Of a stretch of 14,470 nucleotides of DNA, positions 1-7,153 are shown one piece after another; the stretch's first letter is position 1, and each line of letters opens with the position of its first letter. Under the pieces are notes generated by a model. The model saw nothing but the letters and a program-made list of their open reading frames with translations. It searched no databases and had not been told where the DNA came from. Origin of the DNA: Opitutia bacterium. Its GTDB lineage: Bacteria; Verrucomicrobiota; Verrucomicrobiia; Opitutales; Opitutaceae. The translations under genes were made by a program, and so were the position numbers. The DNA is taken from NCBI GenBank assembly GCA_003157575.1, contig PMKA01000541.1, positions 1-14,470 of the forward strand. Direction: 5' to 3'.

Positions 1-111
1 GGACACAATCTCGTGGCGGCCGGCGCCGCGGGCATCGTCACCGCCGGAGGAATGCACTTCGTGGCGGCCGGAGCGTCGGGGGATTTTGCCCCCATGGACC
101 ACGTCCGCTGA
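1..111 (+). CDS. C-terminal end of an unidentified protein (5' truncated by the window)
   Basis: Frame 1 is open from the first base to a TGA at 109-111 and encodes the last 36 residues of a protein whose start lies outside the window. The visible part is rich in Gly and Ala, with an alternating hydrophobic stretch (VAAGAAGIVTAGG) that could be a membrane segment or a small-residue packing region, and it ends in PMDHVR. No family is recognisable from so short a tail. The 97-base gap to the next start, the same strand and the compatible composition make a real gene end plausible, but an accidental open frame in GC-rich DNA cannot be excluded. Confidence 0.4.
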   Translation, partial: GHNLVAAGAAGIVTAGGMHFVAAGASGDFAPMDHVR

Positions 112-208
112 AGCGATCCCTTGCCGCAGGACCCGTTGATATCGGATGCCGGACAGGGTGGAAGGCAAACGCGGACCCGCGCGGGACGCGGCCTTGCGCA
201 GGAGAGAA

Positions 209-1129
209 ATGAAGGGTGTATTCGCCGCGGCGCGAACCATGCATCACCACCAAACACCCCCGGCGGAGATCGCGATCGATCGTGAGCTGGTGGCGCGGCT
301 GCTCGGGGAACAACACCCGGACCTCGCGCATCTGCCGTTGCGTCCGGTCGACGCAGGCTGGGACAACGCGATGCTCCGCCTCGGCGACCGCCTGGCGGTC
401 CGGCTGCCGCGGCGCGGCGCAGCGTCCCAATTGATCGTTCACGAGCAGACGTGGCTGCCGCGGCTGGCCGGCCGGCTCACGCTTCCCGTTCCGGCGCCGT
501 GCCGTGTCGGCACCCCGGCCCGCGGCTATCCCTGGCGCTGGAGTATCGTTCCCTGGCTGGACGGAGCGACTGCGGACCTCGCCGAACCGGCGGCGGCGCA
601 GGCTCCGCGGCTGGCCGCATTTTTGCGCTCGCTTCACACTCCGGCGCCCCCGGACGCGCCGGCGAATCTCGTGCGCGGCGTCCCGCTTCAACAACGTAGT
701 GAAATGGTCGCGACGCGCATGCGCCGGCTCGCCGGAAGGTCCGGCCTGGTCACCGCCGCGGTCCATCGCATCTGGGAGTCCGCGCGGCACGCGCCGATCG
801 ACATCCCGCCTGCCTGGATCCACGGGGACCTTCATCCGCGGAACGTGCTCGTCGAGCGCGAAGTGATCAGCGGGATCATCGACTGGGGCGACCTCACCGC
901 AGGGGACCCCGCCACCGACCTTGCATCGGTCTGGATGCTCTTCAGCGATCCCGGCGCGAGGCAGGCTGCGCTTGATGCCTATGGCTGCGTTTCGTCGGCC
1001 ACTGCGCAACGTGCGAAGGGCTGGGCGGTGCTGTTCGGCGTCGTCATGCTGGACACCGGTCTGGCCGACAATCCGCGCAATGCAGCGATCGGAGCCCGCA
1101 CATTGCGCCGCGTCTGCGAGGCGGCGTAG
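209..1129 (+). CDS. Aminoglycoside phosphotransferase (APH) family kinase-like protein
   Basis: A protein of about 306 residues with the APH/choline-kinase fold, which transfers phosphate from ATP to a small hydroxylated substrate in the cytoplasm. Visible motifs are an N-terminal lobe with LPLRPVDAGWDNAMLRLGD (about 42-60) and AVRLPR (63-68), the catalytic Brenner-type loop IHGDLHPRNVLVE (204-216, catalytic Asp207) and the metal-binding IDWGD (224-228), followed by DPATDLA. Length fits the family. The start is uncertain: ATG 209 has an AGGAG at 200-204 with a short spacer; ATG 239 gives a product beginning MHHHQ that aligns better with usual family starts; ATG 146 is also in frame but less likely. 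The family contains many enzymes that do not act on antibiotics, so the substrate cannot be named and a resistance role should not be assumed. A REP-like repeat follows the stop. Confidence 0.88.
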   Translation: MKGVFAAARTMHHHQTPPAEIAIDRELVARLLGEQHPDLAHLPLRPVDAGWDNAMLRLGDRLAVRLPRRGAASQLIVHEQTWLPRLAGRLTLPVPAPCRVGTPARGYPWRWSIVPWLDGATADLAEPAAAQAPRLAAFLRSLHTPAPPDAPANLVRGVPLQQRSEMVATRMRRLAGRSGLVTAAVHRIWESARHAPIDIPPAWIHGDLHPRNVLVEREVISGIIDWGDLTAGDPATDLASVWMLFSDPGARQAALDAYGCVSSATAQRAKGWAVLFGVVMLDTGLADNPRNAAIGARTLRRVCEAA

Positions 1130-1189
1130 CCGTTTCAATCCGATCAACCTGATCCTCCCCGGGAGGTGCCGATGCAATGATGTGGTTCC

Positions 1190-1246
1190 TGTAGGAGCCT
1201 GCTCGCAGGCGACCCGGTTGCCATCGCTTGCGAGCACGCTCCTACA
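1190..1246. repeat. REP-like inverted repeat (extragenic palindrome)
   Basis: Two 23-base arms, 1190-1212 and 1224-1246, match as inverted copies at 21 of 23 positions around an 11-base centre. The outer ends are TGTAGGAGC and GCTCCTACA. The TGTAGGAGC...GCGA pattern is the classic form of bacterial REP elements, which are mobilised in trans by REP-associated tyrosine (Y1) transposases; no such transposase lies in the window. It sits between the APH gene stop and the VOC gene start and, as a strong hairpin in RNA, could also end or stabilise the upstream transcript. No T-run follows. Confidence 0.75.
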
Positions 1247-1336
1247 CCTTCCCGTGTAACCTTCGGCGGCCGACTGCGTCTCGGTTAACATTGCAGCGAG
1301 CGCGTTAAATTTCAGAATCGCCGCCAGGTCGCATCA

Positions 1337-2224
1337 ATGAAAACTCTTCCGTTCGTCCTTTTCGGAATCGCCGCATTAACCGCCATGGGCGCGGATCTGC
1401 CGCCCCTCAACTCGCCGGCCAACACGGAGCTCCATCCGGGAAAGTTCATCTGGGGCGATCTTTTCACAGCCGATCCCGCGGCCGCGGAGAAATTCTACAC
1501 GGGCCTGTTCGGCTGGAAATCCACAAGCATCGAGCGGACCGGAGCAAAAAACACCCATCCCTACATCATTCTCTCCGTGGGCGACCGGCCGGTCGCCGGA
1601 ATCGCCCAACGGCCTGAGAGGATGAAGGATCAGGTTCACGGACGGTGGATCGGCTATATTTCAGTGCCGGATGTCGACCAGGCCCTCGCTGCGGCGGCAG
1701 CGGGCGGAGGACAAGTGCTCTCCCGCGCAAAAGACCGCCCAGTACGCGGGACGCAGGGCATTTTCACGGATTCCGGCGGCGCGATGCTTGGCGTGATGCA
1801 CTCGAGCTCGGGTGATCCCGGCGAATACGTTCCGGAGCCCGGCGACTGGGCGTGGGCCGAGCTGCTGGCGCGCGATCCCGGCGCCGCCTGCCTCTTTTAC
1901 CACTCTGTGGCCGGATATGAATGGATCGCCGACACCCGCACCGACCGCCCCAACAACTTTGTCCTGGTCAGCGGCGGCTATTCCCGCGCGAGCGTGACCA
2001 CGGTGCCCGACCGCCCGAAGGCGCATCCCGTCTGGCTCCTTTTTGTCCGGGTCGCGAGTGTCAAGGAGACGGTGGCGCGTGCAGTGAGCCTCGGAGGGAG
2101 GGTGATTGTCCCGCCTTCTGATGCTCCCGCGGAAGACTGGAGGGCGGTGATCGCAGACCCGGCCGGCGCCCGTATCGGCGTCGTCGAGATCGAGGATGCC
2201 TCCGCAACAAAGGAGCAGCCATGA
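1337..2224 (+). CDS. Exported two-domain VOC (glyoxalase/bleomycin-resistance-like) protein
   Basis: A 295-residue protein that begins with a probable Sec signal peptide (MKTLPFVLFGIAALTAMGA, cleavage near residue 19). The mature part holds two vicinal-oxygen-chelate modules: the first about 33-155, opening with GKFIWGDLFTADPAAAEKFY, the second about 168-285, opening with GDWAWAELLARDPGAACLFY. Both copies share the W.[DE]L..[RD]DP..A..FY pattern and end in a D..GA..G[VI] strand. Similar tandem VOC proteins are often annotated as glyoxalase-like without a known substrate. The signal peptide is unusual because most family members are cytosolic, so it probably acts in the periplasm. Its stop overlaps the next start (ATGA at 2221-2224), so the two are probably co-translated. 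The upstream Shine-Dalgarno is weak (AGG at 1326-1328). Confidence 0.85.
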   Translation: MKTLPFVLFGIAALTAMGADLPPLNSPANTELHPGKFIWGDLFTADPAAAEKFYTGLFGWKSTSIERTGAKNTHPYIILSVGDRPVAGIAQRPERMKDQVHGRWIGYISVPDVDQALAAAAAGGGQVLSRAKDRPVRGTQGIFTDSGGAMLGVMHSSSGDPGEYVPEPGDWAWAELLARDPGAACLFYHSVAGYEWIADTRTDRPNNFVLVSGGYSRASVTTVPDRPKAHPVWLLFVRVASVKETVARAVSLGGRVIVPPSDAPAEDWRAVIADPAGARIGVVEIEDASATKEQP

Positions 2225-2787
2225 AGACCCTTTGTAATATTTTTCCCACTACATTCGTCCTCGCCGCCCTGGCCGTCGGGTTCACCGGCTGCGCAACCGG
2301 GGTTTTCACGCGCAACGCCGCCTACGAATACCCGGACTTTGGATACCTCGTGACCGACGACTTTGTCGGCGCCGATTATGCGCGCCCCCCGTTTCACCCA
2401 GGCGATAGAAACGATCGGGACAGGCATAACCCTCCCCCGCAACATCCGGGCGGCCCGGACGGCGGCGATCATCACAACCCTCCGCCTGCTCACCCCGGCG
2501 GTCCGGACAAGGGCGACAAGCATAATCCTCCTCCAACACACTCCGGCGGCACGGGCAACGGCGATCGCCACGCTCCTCCTCCCACGCACACGGGCGCACC
2601 GCCGTCAATTCCGCACGACTCGCGGCCGAGTCCTGCAGGTGGCGGCGGCGGTCACAGCTCTGGCGGCGGCGGCAGCGGCGGAAGTGGCGGTGGCCACAGC
2701 AGCAGTGGCGGCGGGAGCAGCGGTGGTGGTGGTGGCCATAGCAGCGGTGGCAGCAGCGGAAGCGGGAGCAGCGATCACAAAAAATGA
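2221..2787 (+). CDS. Small His/Pro/Gly-repeat lipoprotein
   Basis: A 188-residue protein with a type II signal peptide and lipobox (GFTGC, lipidated Cys24), so probably anchored in a membrane. After a short acidic/aromatic segment (30-60) come four near-repeats of 16 residues (68-131) of the form xHNPPPxHPGGPDxGD, and then a very glycine- and serine-rich tail (about 140-184) with spaced His residues, ending SDHKK. The body is low-complexity and probably disordered; the many His residues suggest metal binding or a flexible surface or wall spacer, but this is inference. It overlaps the upstream VOC gene by four bases (ATGA), which implies translational coupling and perhaps a shared role in the envelope. 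No named family is recognised. Codon phasing of the repeats and the clear lipobox support this frame over the long overlapping frames on both strands. Confidence 0.8.
   Translation: MKTLCNIFPTTFVLAALAVGFTGCATGVFTRNAAYEYPDFGYLVTDDFVGADYARPPFHPGDRNDRDRHNPPPQHPGGPDGGDHHNPPPAHPGGPDKGDKHNPPPTHSGGTGNGDRHAPPPTHTGAPPSIPHDSRPSPAGGGGGHSSGGGGSGGSGGGHSSSGGGSSGGGGGHSSGGSSGSGSSDHKK
2422..2613 (+). repeat. 48-bp imperfect tandem repeat inside the lipoprotein gene (4 units)
   Basis: Four consecutive 48-base units encode residues 68-83, 84-99, 100-115 and 116-131 of the lipoprotein. The first two are closest (HNPPP-HPGGPD-GD); the third and fourth have drifted (HSGGTGNGD, HTGAPPSIP). Such in-frame repeats can expand or contract by slippage or recombination, so copy number may vary between strains. 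Confidence 0.75.
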
Positions 2788-2913
2788 CCGATCTGCATCG
2801 GCCTCCACGCTGGATCGACGGACAGCCCTGACGCCGGATCCGGCCCTACCCTGCGCCATGATTACACACTGGCCAGCGGTCGGGTTTTCGATTGACTGGC
2901 CCTGCCGCCGCCC

Positions 2914-4128
2914 ATGCAAGCCATCGTCGTCGCGAAGCCATACAAATTCGTCCCGCCCCGGCGCGGAACCTTCTGGCCCGGCGTGCTCAGCCCGCTGCTT
3001 CCTGCAATGCTGCGAGGTCATGGCGTCGCCGCGGTCGAGTGCCGCGGCGCCGAAAAGCTGGCGGCCTCGGTCGCCGCCGGCCGCGGCATCATGCTCGCGC
3101 CAAACCACTGCCGGCCCTGCGACCCCTATGTCGTCGCCACGCTGGGTCGCGCGGTGGGGCGCCATGTCCACATCATGGCGAGCTGGCATCTTTTCATGCA
3201 GGGGCGGATCCAACGCTTCCTGCTGACGCGTGCCGGTATCTTCAGCGTCTACCGGGAGGGACTCGACCGCGAGGCGCTCAAATGCGCCATCGATATCCTC
3301 ACGGAGGCGCGCCGTCCGCTCGTGCTTTTCCCGGAGGGCGTCATCTCCCGGCACAACGACCTCCTGAACCCGTTGATGGAGGGCACGGCGATGATCGCCC
3401 GGAACGCCGCGAAGCAGCGGGCGGCGGCGCAACCCGGCGGTCCGGGCGTGGTGATCCATCCGGTCGGAATCCGCTATTTCTTCGAGGGCGACCTGAATGC
3501 GACCGTGGAGCCGGTGCTCCGCGACATCGAGCAGCGGCTGACCTGGGAGCCGTGCCACGGCCGGCCCCTGATCGAGCGGATCGGAAAGATCGGCGACGCG
3601 TTGCTCACCCTGAAGGAAATCGAATTTCTCGGATCCCCCCAGCCCGGCGAACTCAACGCGCGCATCCGGAACCTCATCGACCATCTGCTTTGCCCGATCG
3701 AGGACGCCTGGTTGAAGGGCCGTCACGACGGCGACGTGGTTGCGCGGGTCAAGTTGCTGCGCACGGCGCTGCTCCCCGACCTCGTGGCCGGCCAGCTGCC
3801 TGAAGAGGAGAAGGAGCATCGCTGGGAGCTCCTCGCCCAGCTATACCTCGCCCAACAACTCGCCCTCTATCCCAAGGACTATCTCACCGCCGACTCTCCG
3901 ATGGAACGGGTCATCGAGACCGTCGAGCGATTCGAAGAAGACATGACGGACCGGGTCCGCAGGGTGCATCCGTTCCGCGCCGTGGTTACCGTCGGCGATG
4001 CGCTCGAAGTCAGCCAGGATCGCGTGCGCGGCGGCGAGGATCCGCTGATGAAAAGCCTCCATCAGGGGCTTGAGTCGCTTCTTGCTGCGTCGCTCGCGGA
4101 GAAACGGCCCGGCGCCCACATGCAATGA
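2914..4128 (+). CDS. PlsC-type 1-acyl-glycerol-phosphate acyltransferase family protein
   Basis: A 404-residue protein with a lysophosphatidic-acid acyltransferase domain in its first half. It carries the catalytic HX4D motif (NHCRPCD, His65 and Asp70) and the substrate-binding FPEG motif (139-142, within VLFPEGVISR), followed by GTAMIAR as block IV. Members transfer an acyl chain from acyl-ACP or acyl-CoA to a lysolipid or related alcohol at the inner membrane. The protein is longer than typical PlsC (about 240-260 residues); the extra C-terminal half (about 225-404) is mostly helical and charged with no domain I recognise. The two cysteines inside the HX4D box are unusual. The stop overlaps the next gene (ATGA 4125-4128), so it forms a pair with the PAP2_C enzyme. 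No clear Shine-Dalgarno precedes ATG 2914. Confidence 0.88.
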   Translation: MQAIVVAKPYKFVPPRRGTFWPGVLSPLLPAMLRGHGVAAVECRGAEKLAASVAAGRGIMLAPNHCRPCDPYVVATLGRAVGRHVHIMASWHLFMQGRIQRFLLTRAGIFSVYREGLDREALKCAIDILTEARRPLVLFPEGVISRHNDLLNPLMEGTAMIARNAAKQRAAAQPGGPGVVIHPVGIRYFFEGDLNATVEPVLRDIEQRLTWEPCHGRPLIERIGKIGDALLTLKEIEFLGSPQPGELNARIRNLIDHLLCPIEDAWLKGRHDGDVVARVKLLRTALLPDLVAGQLPEEEKEHRWELLAQLYLAQQLALYPKDYLTADSPMERVIETVERFEEDMTDRVRRVHPFRAVVTVGDALEVSQDRVRGGEDPLMKSLHQGLESLLAASLAEKRPGAHMQ

Positions 4129-4772
4129 ACAGCCTTTCCGGATTCTTTTTTCGCGCCGCACTCATCGCCGTCGTGCTGGCCCTGTGGTACTGGACCCAGA
4201 AGTTGATCAAACGAAAGGCTTCGACCGGCGAAAAAATCGGCGACCTTCTGCACGAACTGAGCGGGCCGCAAAACGCCTGGCTGAATGCGCATCCACGGGC
4301 GGCCAACGCCATCTTGATCGTAGCGTCGGCCTTCATCGACCTGTTCGGCCTTTACCTTTTTGGCTCGAGCCTTCTTGGCGCAACTATCCGTCCGTTTCTC
4401 GCGCTGGTGGTTCTTTTCGCCCTCCGGCAGCTCTGTCAGGGCCTCTGCACGCTGCCCGCTCCCAAAGGCATTATCTGGCGCCATCCCGGTTTCCCGTCGC
4501 TGCTTGTCACATACGATGTCGGCAACGATTTCTTCTTCTCCGGGCACACCGCGATCGCCGTCCTTGCCGTTCTTGAACTTGGCCGGGCGGGCCCGCCGTG
4601 GCTCGTGGCCGCAGCCGGATTGATCGCCGTCTTCGAGGTCGTAACGGTGATCGTTCTTCGCGCCCATTACCTGGTGGATGTGTTTGCCGCCGCCTTCGTC
4701 GCCTGGGGATGCGAATCCGCCGCAAGCCGGTTTGCGCCGGCGATTGACGTGTGGCTGCACCGGCTGTTCTGA
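4125..4772 (+). CDS. PAP2_C (sphingomyelin-synthase-like) membrane phosphatase/head-group transferase
   Basis: A 215-residue integral membrane protein with about five to six hydrophobic helices. It has the C-terminal PAP2 signature: RQLCQGLCTLPAPKG (101-115), NDFFFSGHTAIAV (134-146, His141) and RAHYLVDVFAA (179-189, His181 and Asp185). The two His and the Asp match the catalytic triad of sphingomyelin synthases and lipid phosphate phosphatases, which move or remove a phosphate-linked lipid head group. The R..CQ..T.LP.P segment is more typical of the PAP2_C branch than of ordinary PAP2 phosphatases. Which lipid it acts on cannot be told. It overlaps the upstream acyltransferase by four bases, so the two probably act in one lipid pathway. 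It converges on the lplT-aas operon across a palindromic element. Confidence 0.82.
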   Translation: MNSLSGFFFRAALIAVVLALWYWTQKLIKRKASTGEKIGDLLHELSGPQNAWLNAHPRAANAILIVASAFIDLFGLYLFGSSLLGATIRPFLALVVLFALRQLCQGLCTLPAPKGIIWRHPGFPSLLVTYDVGNDFFFSGHTAIAVLAVLELGRAGPPWLVAAAGLIAVFEVVTVIVLRAHYLVDVFAAAFVAWGCESAASRFAPAIDVWLHRLF

Positions 4773-4796
4773 GGCTTGCCCGGCACCGACGGACCC

Positions 4797-4909
4797 GTAG
4801 GGCCGGACCTTGCTGCGCCGAGCCGGAGCCTTGGCGAAGGCTGGCGTCCGGGCCATGCCACGAGCCGGAGACGGCTCGCGGCGGGTCCGCCGACAAGCGG
4901 CGACCCTAC
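4797..4909. repeat. Composite palindromic intergenic element between convergent genes
   Basis: This element fills much of the 233-base gap between the PAP2_C stop and the aas stop. Its ends are inverted (GTAGGG at 4797 and CCCTAC ending at 4909). Inside are three hairpins in series: AGCCTT-GGCG-AAGGCT (4827-4842), a perfect 7-bp stem CGAGCCG with a GAGA tetraloop (4861-4878), and GGGT-C-CGCCG/CGGCGACCC with an ACAAG loop (4883-4906, one bulged C). The build is that of a multi-palindrome REP/BIME-type repeat. Located between converging transcripts, it may also stop both. Nothing coding is seen in the remaining bases 4910-5005. Confidence 0.6.
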
Positions 4910-5005
4910 AGGGAATGGTCCGCGCACCGGCCTTCCCCCGAGCTTCGGTCCGGAACGCGAAGGGCGTCCGACACCTCGTTCCAAACGATCCCGCCCGCCG
5001 GCCGG

Positions 5006-7153
5006 CTATTCCGGCTTGTCCTGGGCGGCCAACGCCTGAAGAGCGACGAGATCCGGCTTGCCCGAGCCGAGCAAAGGAAAGGGCGAGCAGGGCTTGATCT
5101 GCCGCGGCACGCTCAAATCGGAAAGCCCCCGCGACCGAATGGCTTCGCGTACGGCCTCGATCGTGAGCGACCCGTCGGCCGTAAACAGCACCAGCTCCTC
5201 TCCTTTCGTCGGATTTGGCCGGCTTACGACCGCCACCGCTCCGGAGCTGACGCCGGCGACCGCCTCTTCCACGGCGGCCAGCGAAACCATCTCCCCCGCA
5301 ATCTTTGCGAATCGTTTCGCCCTCCCCAGGATTGACACGAAGCCCTGTTCGTCGACGGAAACGATGTCGCCGGTGTCATACCATTCACCGGTGTCGACCA
5401 GAACCCCGGGTTGATCCGGGAGATAATATCCCATCATGCGGTTGGGTCCGCGGAAGAAAAGACGTCCGCCGCCCGTCCCCGGCGCCGGCTCGAGCCGGTA
5501 GCTTATGCCGGGAAGGAACTGCCCAACGGTGCCGGCCTTGTACCAGAGAGGCGTATTCATCGTGAGCGCAGGCGAGGCTTCCGTGGTGCCATAGCCTTCG
5601 AAGATCCGGATGCCGAAACGCTCGTTCCACAGTTTCTGGGTCGACGGCTGGAGTTTCTCGCCGCCGGCGAACACGTAGCGCAGCGCGTGGAAGTCGTAGG
5701 CGTGCGCCTTGCGCGCATAGCCGTTCAAAAACGTGTTTGTCGCGAAGAACATCGTCGCATTCGCGTTATAAACGAAGTCCGGGATGAGCGTGTAGTGGAG
5801 CGGCGTGGGATAAAGGACCGTCCGGACTCCGGAGAGCAGCGGCGTCAGCAGGCCGCCGGTGAACCCGAAGGCGTGGAACAGCGGCAGCGCGTCGAAGACG
5901 CAGTCGCTGTGTGTGAAATCGATCCGGGCGCGCAGCTGGGCGACATTCGCCAGAAGGTTCTCATGCGATAGCACGACGGCCTTTGGCAGCCCCGAGGAGC
6001 CCGAGGTGAACAGCACCGCCGCGCGGCGGTCGCCGCCTGCCGCCATCCAGCGGGCCTCGTGCCTGGAATAGGCGGCGGTGAGATTGAACTGAATCCAGGC
6101 GGCCCGCAGCTTCCACGTCCACGAAGGCCGGAGATCCTCGAGGTAGACGAGGGTCACGCCCTCGGCCAGCAGCGCATCAAGATGACCCTTCAGGCGGGCC
6201 GCCTCCAGGAACGCCCGGGACGTCACGACCGTCCGGATGCGGGCGGTCCGGACCGTTGAGACAAAAGCGGAGATCCCCATCGAGAAGTTCAGCCAGGCCG
6301 TCACGCGATGACAGAATTGAAGCCCCCAAAACGCCAGTGCGCCCTCGATGCTCGTGGGCATCATGATCCCCACGATCGAGCCCGGCGGTGTCATCCCGGC
6401 AAAGCGGGTTCCCAGGTATGCAGAGCGTCCCAGGATCTGGGCGTAGGTCAGCCCCCGGCCGTCGGTTCCCTCGAGGATCAGACGGCTTCCACCATGCCTC
6501 CGGGAGGCCGCGATCAGCTCCCGGTAAACCGAGTGGGCCGGGTTTTGCGCGGAGAACGCGCTTTCGCTCAACAGCTGAAAAATGAACGGCGTCCATCCGG
6601 CACGCGGCAACGATTCCGGCATGGCGCGCGGCGGACTGATGGTCAGGGTGATCCGCGGAAAGCACTGGCGGCGGTATTTGTGCGCGAGCCGCGTGAAAAG
6701 CGACAGCTGCGCCCCGTCGATGTGGACGGGCACGACGGTCGCGCCGGTCTTGTGCGCGATGAAACCGGCGCCGTCATACACCTTCATCAGGCCGCCGGTG
6801 ACGGTGAGCCGCCCCTCGGGAAAGATCGCCACGACGGAGCCCTCTTCGATGCACGCGCAGAGCTTCTTGAGCATCATCGGCTGCGACGGGTCGATCGAAT
6901 AGGCGGTCACCAGCTTGAGGAACGGTCTCACCCACCTCAACCGGGTCATCTGGGTGTGGACGGCAAAGACGGGCTGGTCGGGAAGGAACACCGCAAGCAG
7001 GGCCGCGTCGAGCCATGAGGTATGGTTGGCGATGATGAGCCGCCGGCCCGTCGCAGGATAATTCTCAAGCCCCCGGACCCGAACCCGGAAAACGCTCCGG
7101 AGGATGAAACGGACGACGATGGCCAGGAACGAATTGGATATGCGTTGGATCAT
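5006..7153 (-). CDS. aas: Bifunctional acyl-ACP synthetase / 2-acylglycerophosphoethanolamine acyltransferase
   Basis: A 715-residue protein, nearly the length of E. coli Aas (719). The N-terminal acyltransferase domain has NHTSWLD (43-49, HX4D) and AIFPEGR (109-115), then GGLMKVYDGAGFIAHKTGAT. The C-terminal AMP-forming ligase domain has the P-loop FTSGSSGLPKAV (382-393), LPLFHAFGFTGGLLTPLL (423-440), EGYGTTEASP (519-528), YDTGDI (592-597), GRAKRFAKIAGEMVSL (610-625) and the catalytic-lysine tail LLGSGKPD (694-701). Aas activates free fatty acids on ACP and re-acylates lysophospholipids at the cytoplasmic face of the inner membrane. ATG 7153 overlaps the lplT stop (ATGA) and gives the family N-terminus; the frame stays open far upstream only as a shadow of lplT. 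Confidence 0.95.
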   Translation of the reverse strand: MIQRISNSFLAIVVRFILRSVFRVRVRGLENYPATGRRLIIANHTSWLDAALLAVFLPDQPVFAVHTQMTRLRWVRPFLKLVTAYSIDPSQPMMLKKLCACIEEGSVVAIFPEGRLTVTGGLMKVYDGAGFIAHKTGATVVPVHIDGAQLSLFTRLAHKYRRQCFPRITLTISPPRAMPESLPRAGWTPFIFQLLSESAFSAQNPAHSVYRELIAASRRHGGSRLILEGTDGRGLTYAQILGRSAYLGTRFAGMTPPGSIVGIMMPTSIEGALAFWGLQFCHRVTAWLNFSMGISAFVSTVRTARIRTVVTSRAFLEAARLKGHLDALLAEGVTLVYLEDLRPSWTWKLRAAWIQFNLTAAYSRHEARWMAAGGDRRAAVLFTSGSSGLPKAVVLSHENLLANVAQLRARIDFTHSDCVFDALPLFHAFGFTGGLLTPLLSGVRTVLYPTPLHYTLIPDFVYNANATMFFATNTFLNGYARKAHAYDFHALRYVFAGGEKLQPSTQKLWNERFGIRIFEGYGTTEASPALTMNTPLWYKAGTVGQFLPGISYRLEPAPGTGGGRLFFRGPNRMMGYYLPDQPGVLVDTGEWYDTGDIVSVDEQGFVSILGRAKRFAKIAGEMVSLAAVEEAVAGVSSGAVAVVSRPNPTKGEELVLFTADGSLTIEAVREAIRSRGLSDLSVPRQIKPCSPFPLLGSGKPDLVALQALAAQDKPE

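Noticed and set aside
209..1129. Reading the APH-fold gene as an antibiotic resistance determinant
   Set aside because: The fold covers many kinases; no feature points to an aminoglycoside substrate and there is no mobile-element context with resistance genes.
38..1291. Long open frame of about 417 codons on the minus strand across the APH gene
   Set aside because: It is Arg/Pro/Gly-rich with no family motif and is antisense to a gene with clear kinase motifs; typical GC-rich shadow.
2833..2844. 12-bp palindrome GCCGGATCCGGC in the gap between the lipoprotein and acyltransferase genes
   Set aside because: It is short, GC-rich and without a partner site; such palindromes are expected by chance, and nothing else is seen in the 126-base gap.
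2363..3226. Plus-strand frame of about 287 codons overlapping the lipoprotein and acyltransferase starts
   Set aside because: Composition is an artefact of repeat codons read out of frame, and it conflicts with two supported genes.
2605..3819. Open frame of about 404 codons on the minus strand over the acyltransferase, with Ala/Thr runs
   Set aside because: The Ala/Thr runs are the reverse reading of the Gly/Ser codons of the lipoprotein tail; the plus strand has real PlsC motifs.
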